Shown here piece by piece: positions 1 through 9,664 of a DNA stretch of 23,316 bases. Below the pieces are notes generated by a model. The model saw only the letters and a list, made by a program, of their open reading frames with translations, made no database searches and was not told the DNA's origin. Position 1 is the stretch's first letter; the number at the start of each line of letters is the position of its first letter. The stretch lies in the NCBI GenBank assembly GCA_004151065.3, contig NWUY0304268021.1:1-23316 (forward strand), given 5' to 3'. This stretch comes from Larix sibirica. Taxonomy: Eukaryota; Streptophyta; Pinopsida; Pinales; Pinaceae. A program made the translations under genes and the position numbers.

Positions 1-300
1 CTTTGGTCAAGCAAGCTTTTCCACTTCGCTTTCTCAAATTCCAGGAGCAGCAATAGAACCATCCACATTCCGGGCAGCCAGAGTCCAAGCCTCAGTTCTT
101 TAATAAGTTCCAAGAGTTTGCATCATAAGTTGAAGCATCAAGAACGCCCCATATGCACCAATTTAACCAGCCCAAGCATTTCCGGCAGCCCCATAAGTAG
201 TTGAACGGGCATCATTCCTAGCAGCACTAGTTTAATAAGCACCAATTGAACCGGTTTAAGTAGCAATATCCCAATATCAGCTGAAGAAGTTCTGTACGAT
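1..300 (-). repeat. Family A decayed triplet-phased repeat, reverse copy
   Basis: Read on the minus strand, this stretch uses the same vocabulary as the long tract at 5941-8480: ggttcaattggtgcttat, gctaggaatgatgcccg, acttatggggctgc, cttcaacttatgatgc. The strongest link is the reverse complement of 191-223, which matches 6988-7020 at 30 of 33 positions (counted by eye). A second link is 238-252, whose reverse complement is identical over 15 bases to 7677-7691. In the best phase the minus strand would read Gly/Ala/Ser/Thr/Asn/Tyr-rich residues (for example A-R-N-D-A-R-S-T-T-Y-G), but stop triplets interrupt it. I see no gene here. The piece may continue leftward beyond the window, and the boundary near 300 is approximate. 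Confidence 0.75.
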
Positions 301-1019
301 AATAAATGCATGCCATCCTCCGGGGGCTTCAAAGGTCTTATCATGAACCCATCCCAATGGCCATGGGCATTCCCATTCCACGATCTCACGATCTCACGAT
401 TCAACGATCCCATTCTCGGCTTCTGCTTCTAAGGATGTCTATTCCTGACCCGCCCACTAGGTGATTCCAGTTCTAGGGCTCCAGATCTACTAGTTTTTGT
501 GGGTGAGTGAAACCAACGAGGTGGTAAAGGTTAAGATAGTGGATCCCCTACAAGTTGTTGCTGGGTGAAGGTAGAGCACAACATGCCATCCATCCGGGGC
601 TTCTAAGAAAAGGTAATAGATTGAACAGCACTCAATTTCGTTTCCTATCAGTCTGAAGTCTGTCTATCCAACAACGAGGCTCTCTGATGTCCTAACAATA
701 AAGCCATCCATAGAGAGCTTAGTTTGGGATGATGGGACCAGCCTTATCACTGCTAGGACGAGGGATGTGGAGGGATGCCCTGACAAAGAAAGCCAGCCAG
801 GATAGAATTCGTTTATAATACTTGTCTTTAGGAATCTTACTCCATTGGGACTGCTATGACACACTCCCTTGATTCACTCTCTTTACCTGCACCAACTAGT
901 ATATCTTTAGCCCTAGACCAGAAATCACTTAGGAATGCTATAATACCTTCGATTAGAAGCAGCACCGGATTAGGAATTAATTTATTCTCAATCACCCAAC
1001 ATGCTCTCAGTCATACACT
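301..1019. other. Spacer with no recognisable feature
   Basis: Open frames are short and unlike any family I know. A short repetition of cgatctcacgat words occurs near 379-400. The bases ccgggg plus cttc/ttct recur near 319 and 595 (the ccatcc-ccgggg words), suggesting a small diverged duplication. No RNA gene, promoter or insertion-sequence end was seen. Confidence 0.5.
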
Positions 1020-1044
1020 TGCCTCATGAATCTTTAGGAGGGAG

Positions 1045-1230
1045 GTAGGGGCATAACACTTTACTTACTCACTTAGACTTACGCGCTTGGGTTTAATCGG
1101 ATCGAATCGGGTTGGGTCAGGTCAGTGGGCACTTAAATAATTCATTTGGATTTACCCCTCGCTGTCTACTTACCGTTATTTTGACTCTTACCCTGTTACC
1201 TCTATATACTGCCTGCTTTACTTAGACTTA
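1045..1230. repeat. Low-complexity ttactta/gactta patch
   Basis: The words ttactta, cacttagactta, ttacc and gacttac recur irregularly. A short G-rich run of cggatcgaatcgggttgggtc lies in the middle. This is cryptic simple sequence with no fixed period and no coding signal. Confidence 0.4.
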
Positions 1231-1666
1231 CTGCATCAGAGGACGGGATGGGATGGGGTAAAGAGATAGAGCTGGACGGGCTTCCATACAACCACTCGAT
1301 ACACTGCAGACTCCTTTCCAAACATAATCTTATTTAGCTCTTATATACGTAATTTGTAATTTCTCCATATAACTTTTGATCTTTAGATACGGCGCATATC
1401 AGGCGGGCTTTAGATACTTCCTTGTTTCTCTTCTTTAGGAATTACCTTTGGATTCTTACGTATATAATATGACACTTATTATGAGCGTTTTCTAACTACT
1501 CCACGCCATCTTACCGTCTTTGCACGACCTAACCAAGTAAAAGAGAAGTGCTTCCAGAATCCAACTACTTCAACACCGCCCTTACTGCTTTTAGGGAGGA
1601 CCCCGCCCGGAAAGCCAGTAACAATATAAAAATAGTGTGCCAATCACCCGCCGAGCCAATTGAAGG
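1231..1666. other. Spacer with no recognisable feature
   Basis: Mixed A+T-rich sequence with no open frame worth noting, no hairpin of note and no RNA signature. Confidence 0.5.
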
Positions 1667-2310
1667 ATGAAGCCAGCAGACCCCCGCTCGACCGATCAAC
1701 ATACCACCCGCTCCCTATCCGACAACCCATCTATCCTTCGCTCCATGGCGCTCGTCCATCTTGGTTTTAACCCGGTGCAGTTATCTTCCCCCCTAACCCC
1801 TATATTCTATACCCTTTCTATTATCCTTGTTTTAATCATTCCTTGTTTTCCCAGCCCTCCCCTATTACTTTATTTTCCTCTTGATACCGCTGGGGTGGTT
1901 ATATATTTCTCTCTGGGGGTCGTGGGTATTTTTTCTTATCTGGCAGGGGTGGTAGTGCTCTCTTATCCTCCTTTTATTCATGTTATCGCTTATTCTTTTA
2001 TGCCGGGGTTGGCTGCTGTGGGCTGGACGACTTGCATCTTTCTCTTTACCTTTCTTATTCCGGTGTGATTATTACTCCAAGGTGTTCTCCACTCCTGTGG
2101 GGTGTCCGTCCAGGGTGTTTTGTGTTCTTTCTTCTTCGTTTTGTTGGGTTTCTCTCGCCGTGCCGGATCTATCTTTTGTTCTTTCCGGTTCTGGTGAGGT
2201 TGAGGTTAAGGGTGAGGAGGGTTTATCAGGACCTTACTGGCTGGGCAGGACCTACCTTACCGCCCGCCTGAAAGGACCTTTTAAGGGAAGGTTTTCCTTT
2301 AGCTAGGTTA
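1667..2310 (+). other. Pyrimidine-rich tract with an unassigned 133-codon open frame
   Basis: An ATG at 1667 opens 133 codons to a stop at 2066-2068. The predicted protein has a polar N-terminus of about 35 residues followed by several hydrophobic stretches (about residues 43-70, 75-98 and 104-133), so it would look like a small membrane protein. I recognise no family. The hydrophobicity follows directly from the T-rich strand (words tcctt, ttatt, tctct), which encodes Leu/Ile/Val/Phe in any gene-free sequence. Downstream, 2190-2310 turns into gaggttgagg and aaggacctt words, including an imperfect inverted repeat (aaagga...tccttt) near 2272-2300. Plant mitochondria do contain small hydrophobic chimeric ORFs, so it is recorded here, but I judge it non-coding. 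Confidence 0.3.
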
Positions 2311-2555
2311 TCCCAATCAAGGCGAAGGACCTTACTTTCAAAGGATTTACCTTTAATAAGTGGGCTAAAGTAGTGGTGAAACACTGTGATTTATGGAGTT
2401 ATGTCTAAATATCGTGGGAAAGCGTACGACCTCGATAGGGCTTGTTCCTGAACTTCCCTGCAACTTACTTCCCCGCCGATATTTTCCGCCCGAACCAGAT
2501 CTGTTCTGTATGTAAGTAAATAAAGACAAAAAATTCCCAGCCTCACTTACTCTCC
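2311..2555. other. Spacer with no recognisable feature
   Basis: No coding, RNA or repeat structure that I can support, apart from further diverged aaggaccttac words at 2325-2355. Confidence 0.45.
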
Positions 2556-2574
2556 CAGCCCAGCTGAACTATAG

Positions 2575-2760
2575 TATAGTAGGTCGTCGGGCCCCTCTCT
2601 ATGGGCAGCCTAAAGGCCCTCGGCCCGGGAGTAGGGTCTGGTAGAATTGGAAAGTGGTGAGGTAACTATATCAGGTAGGGAGAGATAGAAGATCAGGAGA
2701 AGGAAGCAGGGACATAAAACCAGGAGGTTATAGAACAGAAGGAGGAAGGAAGCGGATTGG
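2575..2760. other. G+C-rich patch followed by purine-rich strand-asymmetric tract
   Basis: Bases 2575-2640 are locally rich in gggcc/ggccc words (including the palindrome-like cggcccggga). Bases 2640-2760 then become almost pure purine on the plus strand, with gaagg, aggag and gataga words. Such tracts are typical of slippage-derived simple sequence. No ORF or known element is associated. Confidence 0.45.
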
Positions 2761-3165
2761 GACGATAGCGATACCTTTATTTACCAATAATCCAGGCAAA
2801 AGCAATAGCGATCAACACCATCATCGAGAGACTTTATTTAGGAGTAATAACCATACTTGTTGGTGTAACCAAGTACAGCCAGGTCGTCTATATGAAATAA
2901 ATCTAAGCATCGAGTGCATAACTACCACTTGGATAAAACCTGGGATCTACTCTTGACTCGACTAGCGTCAATCCAGGATCGAGTGATCTACACCTGGGAA
3001 TCCTAGGTAACCATTCTGAAAGGGTATAGTTCATTAGGAATAAACTTCACATTTAAGTGACCCGATGAGATATTAATTTTTATCCGACCCCCAAAAACAA
3101 TTGTATAAGCCAATAATGGAAAATTAGGCGTTTTTGTGAATTCATTTCCAAGCTAGCATATTGCC
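2761..3165. other. Spacer with weak internal repetition
   Basis: The words cctgggatctac (about 2939) and cacctgggaatcct (about 2991) form a weak duplicate pair, with gactcgact/gatcgagtgatc between them. Nothing else is recognisable. Confidence 0.4.
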
Positions 3166-3275
3166 TTTTCCAATCCGGGTAGCCCAGTCGAGTAGCCGAC
3201 CTATTTGAGCAGCCGAGTAACCCACCGGCCGAGTATCCTAACCGAGCCCGGTATCCAAGCCAAGTATTCAAATAG
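3166..3275. repeat. Diverged gccgagta tandem repeat
   Basis: Successive units of about 13-17 bases share the pattern (a)gccgag-ta-c/tcc: agtcgagtagcc, agccgagtaaccca, ggccgagtatccta, accgagcccggtatcca, agccaagtatt. Units differ in both sequence and length, so this is an old, decayed minisatellite rather than an active one. Confidence 0.6.
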
Positions 3276-3619
3276 AGTAAAGGGAAAATCAATTAGAGAG
3301 AATTATCTAGCGACAAATATACCTGTATTCATTCATCAATATGTTCTCTCGTAGGCTCCCGCCCGCATATTATTCATATTTACGCGTAGCATTTATTCAA
3401 TGGGGTTTTCCGTCCGGTATGAGATATTGCGGAACCTCATATTCAGAAAGGCCAGTGAAAGATTAGAACATAGATGACAAGATTCTATGTTGGCAAGAAC
3501 GTATAGATGCGATATATTATATTCACATGTATCCACAATAAGACAGCAAGAAGCTGATTCGCTTAGAGCAGCTCTATGATGGGTCTATCTATATGGGGCA
3601 CTTACTTCCCGACGGCTCA
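3276..3619. other. Spacer with no recognisable feature
   Basis: Contains atatt/gagatatt words and short open frames only. No gene, RNA or element end was identified. Confidence 0.5.
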
Positions 3620-3800
3620 ATCACTATAGGCCTCACTCACCTGACCGTACCTAAAAAACCTCCCCCCGTTGTACCTGCTCTGATAATGCGTACCTGCCCT
3701 GACCTGATAAGACATACCTGAATGGACCTTACCGAACCGAACCAGCAGACCTACCTTATCGTTCCGTACCTTGACGACTACTCACTCACTATTTACCTAA
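3620..3800. repeat. acctgacc/gtacct cryptic repeat, copy 1
   Basis: The words acctga, gtacctg, ccttacc and cgaacc recur roughly every 8-20 bases (cacctgaccgtacct, gtacctgctctg, gtacctgccctgacctg, atacctgaatggacctt, accgaaccgaacc). There is no fixed period. A patch with the same vocabulary lies at 15484-15640, and a smaller echo occurs near 10785-10810. Confidence 0.6.
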
Positions 3801-4770
3801 CGGACCTACTTCATCATAGTGCTGCCCCTATTGGTTGTGGGACCTCATCAGAATTAGTATAACCCTCCTCTCATATGGAAGTGGGGAGAGCATATCCCTA
3901 GAGAGAGAAACTTCAGAAAATTGCATTATGACTAAATAAATATAATTTTTGACCCCCGATGAGGAGCAATAAGTCATCGAATAATATAAAAATATAGGAC
4001 CGGAGGGACTTCCCTGAGGTACGAGGGGGAGGTTTTTACAAAGGCAAAATGCCAAATTACAAGTTTTGTGCTAAGAAGATCTGGTCCCACAACAAAAAAG
4101 ACCAGGCTTGTGGAGCTCTAATGAATCCATCTAACCCCCCCAGGACTCTATTGCTGGATGTAACCGAGAGACCGAGCCACATTAACTAAACTTGGTGTTT
4201 GCTGTATCACAATGGGAGATCTGGAACAACCCTTAGGTTATTGACACTACTTGCTTAATAAACCTATAACAATGTTGATGATACACTGGGTGGACCAGCT
4301 AGCAATGAATTCCACTCTATCTGCTAAGGACAAGTGTGGAAATTATTCCCCTTATACTCATCCAGGCTACGTGATAGGCCTGGCTGGAACAGCTGAAGGA
4401 CAAGTGAAGCGTAGATATGTGTGAATATTGGCCATATGAAGGCAAGGATCCGCTAAACGTTGTATATTTTGGTAGTAGCGCTTAGAGTCAGGTTGTCTAT
4501 GCAATAACAACTACTAGTATTATGTAGGCATTTTATTTGTTCTGCACCTACCTGGATAGATTGAATCACCACCTGTAAATCCTAGGGATTAGTTCCGTAC
4601 CCCCATCGGCTAGCAATGAATCCTTCGGGCACTTATAATTAATCCATCCCGCTTGCCTAGGACTAGGGAAAGCTCTGGAAATGATGGCATGCATATGACT
4701 CTTCATTCTACCCCCTAAAAGGGAAATGTTTTTATTTAACAACAATGGTATAGAATTGAAAGTAAAGAAC
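3801..4770. other. Spacer with a small diverged duplication
   Basis: Mostly featureless. Two short matches suggest old local duplication: gctagcaatgaattcc at 4298-4313 against gctagcaatgaatcc at 4609-4623, and aaggacaagtg near 4326 and again near 4398. No ORF resembles a known protein. Confidence 0.45.
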
Positions 4771-4778
4771 TGGACTAG

Positions 4779-4850
4779 TGCCAGCTCAGACCCTTCTATG
4801 AAACTGACTCACCTAACTGACTAACTAACCTCGCAATAACTCACCTAATC
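4779..4850. repeat. ctaactgact short repeat
   Basis: The words actgactcacctaa, ctgactaactaacc and aactcacctaa form a short, decayed simple repeat with units of about 4 to 12 bases. Confidence 0.45.
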
Positions 4851-5570
4851 CCGGGCACGTGGGACAGAGAAAAGGTAACACAAAATACAATGGTTTCCCT
4901 TGTTGTTTCATTTTTCCCTCCTGGTCCAGAACCCTATAATGATAAGGTTTCAAATAAAGCGAAGAAGCTATAAAGGTAGGTAAGTTTCCATGTGAAAACT
5001 AGTACTTGCCCTAAATAAAAGCAGTAACGAACAACCACCTCCTGTTGTGAAAGGGTAATGGGTAGATAGTTGTTGTGAAGGCCTGTTCTTATCCTTATAA
5101 CTAAGGGAAAGCGCCCATAAAGTTAAGGTTGAAAGGCTGCTTCTCAATGGGTTCACACTATAAAGCACAGTCATTAGAAGAACTACACCTAATTATAACT
5201 AAGGAATGGGACTTCTTTTTCACTCTACTATGGCCTGGAACTTACCTTACCCGGATAGCTTAGGAGACCACCCTATTTTCTCTTTTTCAATAATGGAAAC
5301 TACTTTTTAATAGTGCAGCAGTTAGCACAGCCACAGTTTAGTAGCCGCCCTGGATCAAAGCCGAAAGTATCCAAGCGCAGCGGAGTAACCTAGGGAATAG
5401 GGCCCATTGTATTAATAGTCCGGCTATTTTGGTGCCCATGGAACACCTACAGCTAAGACGGCAAGCAGTCTAAGGCAAATCTTGCAAGTACTTAGCGGAT
5501 TTTCTTCTTAATAAATGCTCTTTTACTACTTTTATCTAGGATTGTCAGGTGTAGCCGATACCATAAGTTT
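4851..5570. other. Spacer with one dispersed 19-bp repeat
   Basis: No gene is evident. The 19 bases ending at 5515 (ggattttcttcttaataaa, 5497-5515) recur exactly at 15317-15335, about 9.8 kb away in the same orientation. The flanks do not match. Confidence 0.5.
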
Positions 5571-5713
5571 ATGCCAGTACTCTCCAGGTGTTTCAATCAA
5601 TGCCGGTACTACGCAGTTGATGCCAAGAATATATACCGCTACTAGATCCAGGGAGGTTTCAATCCAATATGCTGGTACTCCATCCCAAGTAGAAATGCCC
5701 GGTTTCAATTCAC
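5571..5713 (+). repeat. Diverged atgccggtact / ccaggtttcaat repeat
   Basis: The word atgcc(a/g)gtact appears at 5571 and 5600, and as atgctggtact at 5669. The word tccagg-gtttcaatc appears at 5583 and 5647, and as cccggtttcaattc at 5698. The larger copies (5583-5610 and 5647-5679) are offset by about 64-69 bases. The patch is open on both strands for about 60-70 codons, which is a consequence of the repetition. I do not treat it as a gene. Confidence 0.6.
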
Positions 5714-5940
5714 TCATAGTTCTATACTATTAATATAGCATATAGTTCTCTACTAAGACAGTACAGTAAATCACTTGCAAGTTATTAAGACTAAACCTTT
5801 CTATTTATGTTAATAATTTACATGAAATAATGTGCAATGGACTAGGCCTTAACTAGAGTTTCACTCTCTACTGTCCAGAGGGAGAGCAGCTTATTCGCTT
5901 GGGATAAATCCGTTACCCCATCCCGACAAAGTGAGTTAAG
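5714..5940. other. Spacer with no recognisable feature
   Basis: A+T-rich, with a short run of tatag/atagt words at its left end. No gene or RNA structure was seen. Confidence 0.45.
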
Positions 5941-8480
5941 TGCGCACGGATACTGATTGGAATCTGATGCTGATGCTTATGCTGCTGGGGCCGGTTCGAC
6001 TTATCCCGCTGGACATCCTTTTAGTGCTGGTGCTCTTTGCTGGGAATACTTGGGCTACTGGTTTTATGCTGGTCGTTCTGCTTGGGCTGCTGTCGGTTAA
6101 AATAATGATGCTGATCGTTCTGCTGCTGGAAATGATCCGGGAACTGGTTAAGCTGGTTCAATTGAGTCTATTGGGAATAAAGCTCCTTCTGCTTATGGAA
6201 ATGACCCTGGGAATGCTGTTTCTTCAACTGCTGATTGAAAGAATTCCATTGAAACTGGTGCTTATGGGAATTATATAATATGTGAATCTTATGATTCAAC
6301 TGTTGACGTTTCAACTTATGATCGAAATGTTGGTTCAACTTCCAAGAAATGATCCTGAAACTGAGGCAGGTAATGCTGCTCTAGAAACTGCTTATTCAAA
6401 TGAGGAATTATGTTCCTTCAGCTTATGCTGGAAATGAGACTGGAACAGCTAAAGGGACTGAGGCTGGTTCAACTGGTGTTTATGGGGATGCTTGGGCTGG
6501 AAAGAATAATAAGAATAATAATCCGTTTCAACTGGTGCGTATGGGGATTATGGTTATACAGGTGTTGATGGTTATGCCGGGAATAATTCAAAATTATCCC
6601 GGTTCCACTGGTTATGCTGGTCGTAATGCTGCTAAGAATTATGCCTCAACTAACGATGCTAGGAATTATGCTTGTTCTGGTGCTGCTGAGCCTGGCTCAT
6701 ATGGTTCTAATGAAGCTGGTAATGCTGCTCCTTTAAATGATCCAAATGCTTCTGCTTTTAATGCCGGTCCAACTGGTTCAATTGATTCTGATGGGACTTA
6801 TCTCCTTAAACTGCTTGCGCTTATTCGCCTTGTGCTGGTCGTTTTTATGCTTTTACTGGAATACACATTGTTCTCCTGGGAATGACCTTGGGAAGAATGC
6901 TTCTTCAACTAGTGCTGATGGGCCGCCTACATATGCTTTAACTATTGCTTTAACTATTGGGAATTCAGCTGGATCTTTTGCTGCTTATGCTAGGAATGAT
7001 GCCCGAACAACTGCTTATGGCAATGATTCTGGGACTACTTCAATTGATGTTGGTTCGACTGATGCTTCAATGGCTGCTTACTATGTTTTCTATGCTACTT
7101 ACTCTGCTATAGTTACTTTTTTAGGTGCGTCTTCACTGGCTCGGATGCTTCATCTGGACCTGTAACTGCATTTTCTAGTATTAATTCCTCCTGCAGCTTT
7201 ATAACTGCTCTGTAAACAACAGAATCTACTATTGCTTCTTCAACTGCTTATAGAAAGAATTCCATTGAAACAACAGGTGTTATAGCTACTTCCGCTGGTT
7301 CGGCTGGTTCAAATGCTTCTTGAAATGATCCCGGTAATTAGGTTTATTAAACTGGTGCTTATGGGGATGTTAGAAATTCTGCTCCTTCAATTGCTTATAG
7401 AAATGACCCTAGTAATTATGTTCCTTCTACTGGTGATACTGGGGATGCTTCTGGTGGGGATGCTGGGTCGACTGCTCTTGGGAATGAAGCTTATTCTACT
7501 GATGTTGATGGGGACCCTGGGATTGCTTGTCGTGACGCTGGGAATCCCGGTTCAATTGGTTCTGATGGGACTGCGCTTATTAAAATAATCTTCGTTAAAC
7601 AACTGGTTATGCTGGAAATACCGTGACTTATGCTGCTTCAAACGCTCCTTCAACAGCTGATGCCAGTAATGCTCTTGGTTCAATTGGTGCTAGAAATGAT
7701 CGAACTGAAGCTGGGAATGCGGTCCTTCTTCAGCTTGTCCTGAGCAGACTTTTATACTGGGAATTAAGCTCCTTCAACTGGTGCTTCTGGATATGTTGAC
7801 GGGGCTGCTGCTGGTTTTGAGACTGCTTTTCTGGACTTCCTTTTGCTTATTCAAATGATTCCGGGAATGCCATTGAAACCGCTTCTGGTTCAGCTTATTG
7901 AAATAATATTGGAAATGCTCTTAATGAGGAAGCTGGTAATCCTGCCTGGAACTGGTGCTTATGGGATTTTTGATTGGATTGCTTCTTCAACAGCTTATGC
8001 TGGGGATGTTCTTTCAACTGGTGCTTATGGAGCCGCTCCTTCAACTGCTAATTGAAATGATCCAGGAATTTATCCTGCTGAAACTGCTGGTTGTTCTGCT
8101 GCTTTTGCTTTGCCCTGGAGATGCAGGGTCAACTGCTACTGGGAATGTTTCAAATTCTGATGCTATTTGGGCTGGTGCCTTTGCTGCTCAGACTGTTTCT
8201 TCAAATAATTTGATTTCAATTTATGATGCAAATCCGATGGAACTGTTCCTGGGAATTAGGATGCTTTTGCTGGGCTTCCTTTCATTAAAATGATACCGGG
8301 AACGCAGCTGGTTCTACTGGTGATGCTGGAAATGATCCTGGAACTGATGACCCTGGAAATGCTGGAAATATTTATTATGAAAATCCTGGGAATAATGCTC
8401 CTTCAAACGCTGACGGGCTATTGGTCGTAATGCCCCTTTAACCGCTTCAACTGCTGCTTGTTCTACCCTGCATCACCGAG
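5941..8480 (+). repeat. Family A: 2.5-kb decayed triplet-phased repeat tract
   Basis: The plus strand is dominated by the triplets ggt, gct, act, tca, aat, gat, tat, ggg and cct, in recurring words such as ccttcaactgcttatgg, aatgatcctggg and ggttcaactggtgctt. In the phase that keeps these triplets it would read a Gly/Ala/Ser/Thr/Asn/Asp/Tyr-rich chain (S-T-G-A-Y-G, Y-G-N-D-P-G). That phase moves between frames: frame 1 at 6400-6530, frame 1 at 7351-7590, frame 0 from 7602, frame 1 again near 7948. It is also cut by stops. Shifted frames read as Leu/Ile/Met/Val-rich open frames, which explains the apparent hydrophobic ORFs here. Spacing is irregular. The clearest piece is three consecutive 27-bp units at 7987-8013, 8014-8040 and 8041-8067. 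Internal long matches include 6220-6255 with 7236-7271 (34 of 36) and 6775-6798 with 7549-7572 (23 of 24). It may be a decayed low-complexity gene or simply expanded non-coding sequence, and I favour the latter. Confidence 0.8.
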
Positions 8481-8511
8481 CTTTGAACTGGTAATTTTGA
8501 GAGTGCGAACG

Positions 8512-8564
8512 GGGAGGTACGTTAAGTGACTCGACCGTTATGGGAGAGGTACATTAAGTTTCTC
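8512..8564 (+). repeat. Direct repeat of about 21-23 bp
   Basis: Bases 8512-8532 and 8542-8564 share gggaggtac-ttaag-ctc with a 2-base indel and a few substitutions. This is a two-copy local duplication just downstream of the family A tract. Confidence 0.55.
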
Positions 8565-8805
8565 ACCCTAACTTGGCGTTCGTGAAACACTTCGTTGAAA
8601 GGACCTCGTCGATCGATAAAAAGTATTTTCTCGTCTTGCTGGAGGTGGGCGGGATCATTCTTCGAAGGGAAGCACTAGGCTCGTTACTAAATACCTTCTT
8701 TACTTCTCCTCACAAAATGAGCAAGTTGCTTTATATACGTAATAACAGAATAGCTACTTTACTCAATCGTACCGCAATATGCTAACCCAAAAAGCTAAAG
8801 GCAGC
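8565..8805. other. Spacer with an unassigned short open frame
   Basis: A 70-codon frame runs to a stop near 8785 but begins on TTG and resembles no family I know. I regard it as chance. Confidence 0.4.
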
Positions 8806-8809
8806 TTTG

Positions 8810-9100
8810 TTCATCTAGCCCAAGCAAGTTGAACCAAGCAAGCTTCGTTGCAGCAATAGTTTTCAACATTGTAAAATGCCTTTCACCGGAAGTCATAAGC
8901 CACGAACCTTGGAACCTTTTTACTCTCATCTTTAGCCAGTAAACCTCTAGCCAACCAAGCCCAAGCCCAGCAGAAGCCATTAGCCAGAAGGAATCCGGAA
9001 GCCTTCACCCTTTGCATGTAACCTTTAGCCTTTTGCCAAGTCCAACAGTCAACATAAGCCTCTCACCTTTATCCTCCTCTCACCTCCAACCTTCCACCTC
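8810..9100. repeat. ttagccaag/aagcc cryptic repeat
   Basis: Words of the type (t)tagcc, aagcc, caagcaag and cctttagcc recur through the patch (ctagccaaccaagcc, agccattagccagaagg, aacctttagcc, cacctttatcc). They grade into ctcacctccaacc near 9080. Period and sequence are both degraded. The start of the patch (accaagcaagcttc, 8833) resembles the very left end of the window (gtcaagcaagctt). Confidence 0.55.
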
Positions 9101-9516
9101 TAGATCAAAAAAGATATAGGAGGTTATTATTAAATGAGTAACATAATAGGTATAACCATATACTTATATACCGCGTATATCGACCTTGTAATTGTAGTCA
9201 TCCACCACGGATACGTATCGACCATTGTGTACATAATGGCTATGACTTAATGGCTATTCTGACTCTCGAACCGCTCTCGTAAGTAAAGTTATACTAGTAA
9301 GGTGCCTGGTCATCCACCTCGTAATCGACCTATAAAACCTAGTCTACATTCTTACTTGAGGGCGAAGGACAAACCTGTTACAACCCTTGGGAAATAAGAA
9401 GGAAATAATCTTTCCAATCACACCCAACAATGTATACCTATTTTTCAGGGAATTTATCTTAAGACACCCCTCTTGGAATCCTATTCGTACTATTGGCTCG
9501 GGTACTGCTCTCTTCC
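9101..9516. other. Spacer with scattered tcgacc / catccacc words
   Basis: The word gtcatccacc occurs at 9197 and 9309, and tcgacc appears four times between 9179 and 9330. This indicates faint local duplication. No ORF or RNA is recognisable. Confidence 0.45.
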
Positions 9517-9544
9517 ATTACTACTGATTCATTACTACTGATTC
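9517..9544 (+). repeat. Perfect 14-bp tandem duplication
   Basis: The unit attactactgattc occurs twice head to tail (9517-9530 and 9531-9544) without mismatch, so it is a recent slippage event. Confidence 0.9.
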
Positions 9545-9589
9545 CATCGGCTAGTCACACCCCGAACTATTATTAATCCTCTAGTAACG

Positions 9590-9604
9590 CCCCCCCCTTT
9601 TTTT
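9590..9604 (+). other. Homopolymer junction C8T7
   Basis: Eight C residues are followed directly by seven T residues. It may be length-variable or a sequencing-error hotspot. Confidence 0.9.
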
Positions 9605-9664
9605 CCTGCTGTCGCAGCTGACCTTTGTAAAACTACCCAGCAGCTAACTTAGTCGTTGGCTTTA

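Noticed and set aside
5940-6278. Leu/Met/Val-rich open frames that look like membrane proteins (also 7313-7588 and 7955-8293)
   Set aside because: They are the second reading phase of the gct/ggt/act repeat words, which yields ctg/ttg/atg triplets. The hydrophobicity is an artefact of the phase.
6400-6885. 161-codon open frame, the longest in the window
   Set aside because: It lies wholly inside the family A tract, starts in the repeat phase and then slips into a shifted phase (Asn/Gly/Ser-rich, then Leu/Val-rich, then back). A real gene would keep one phase.
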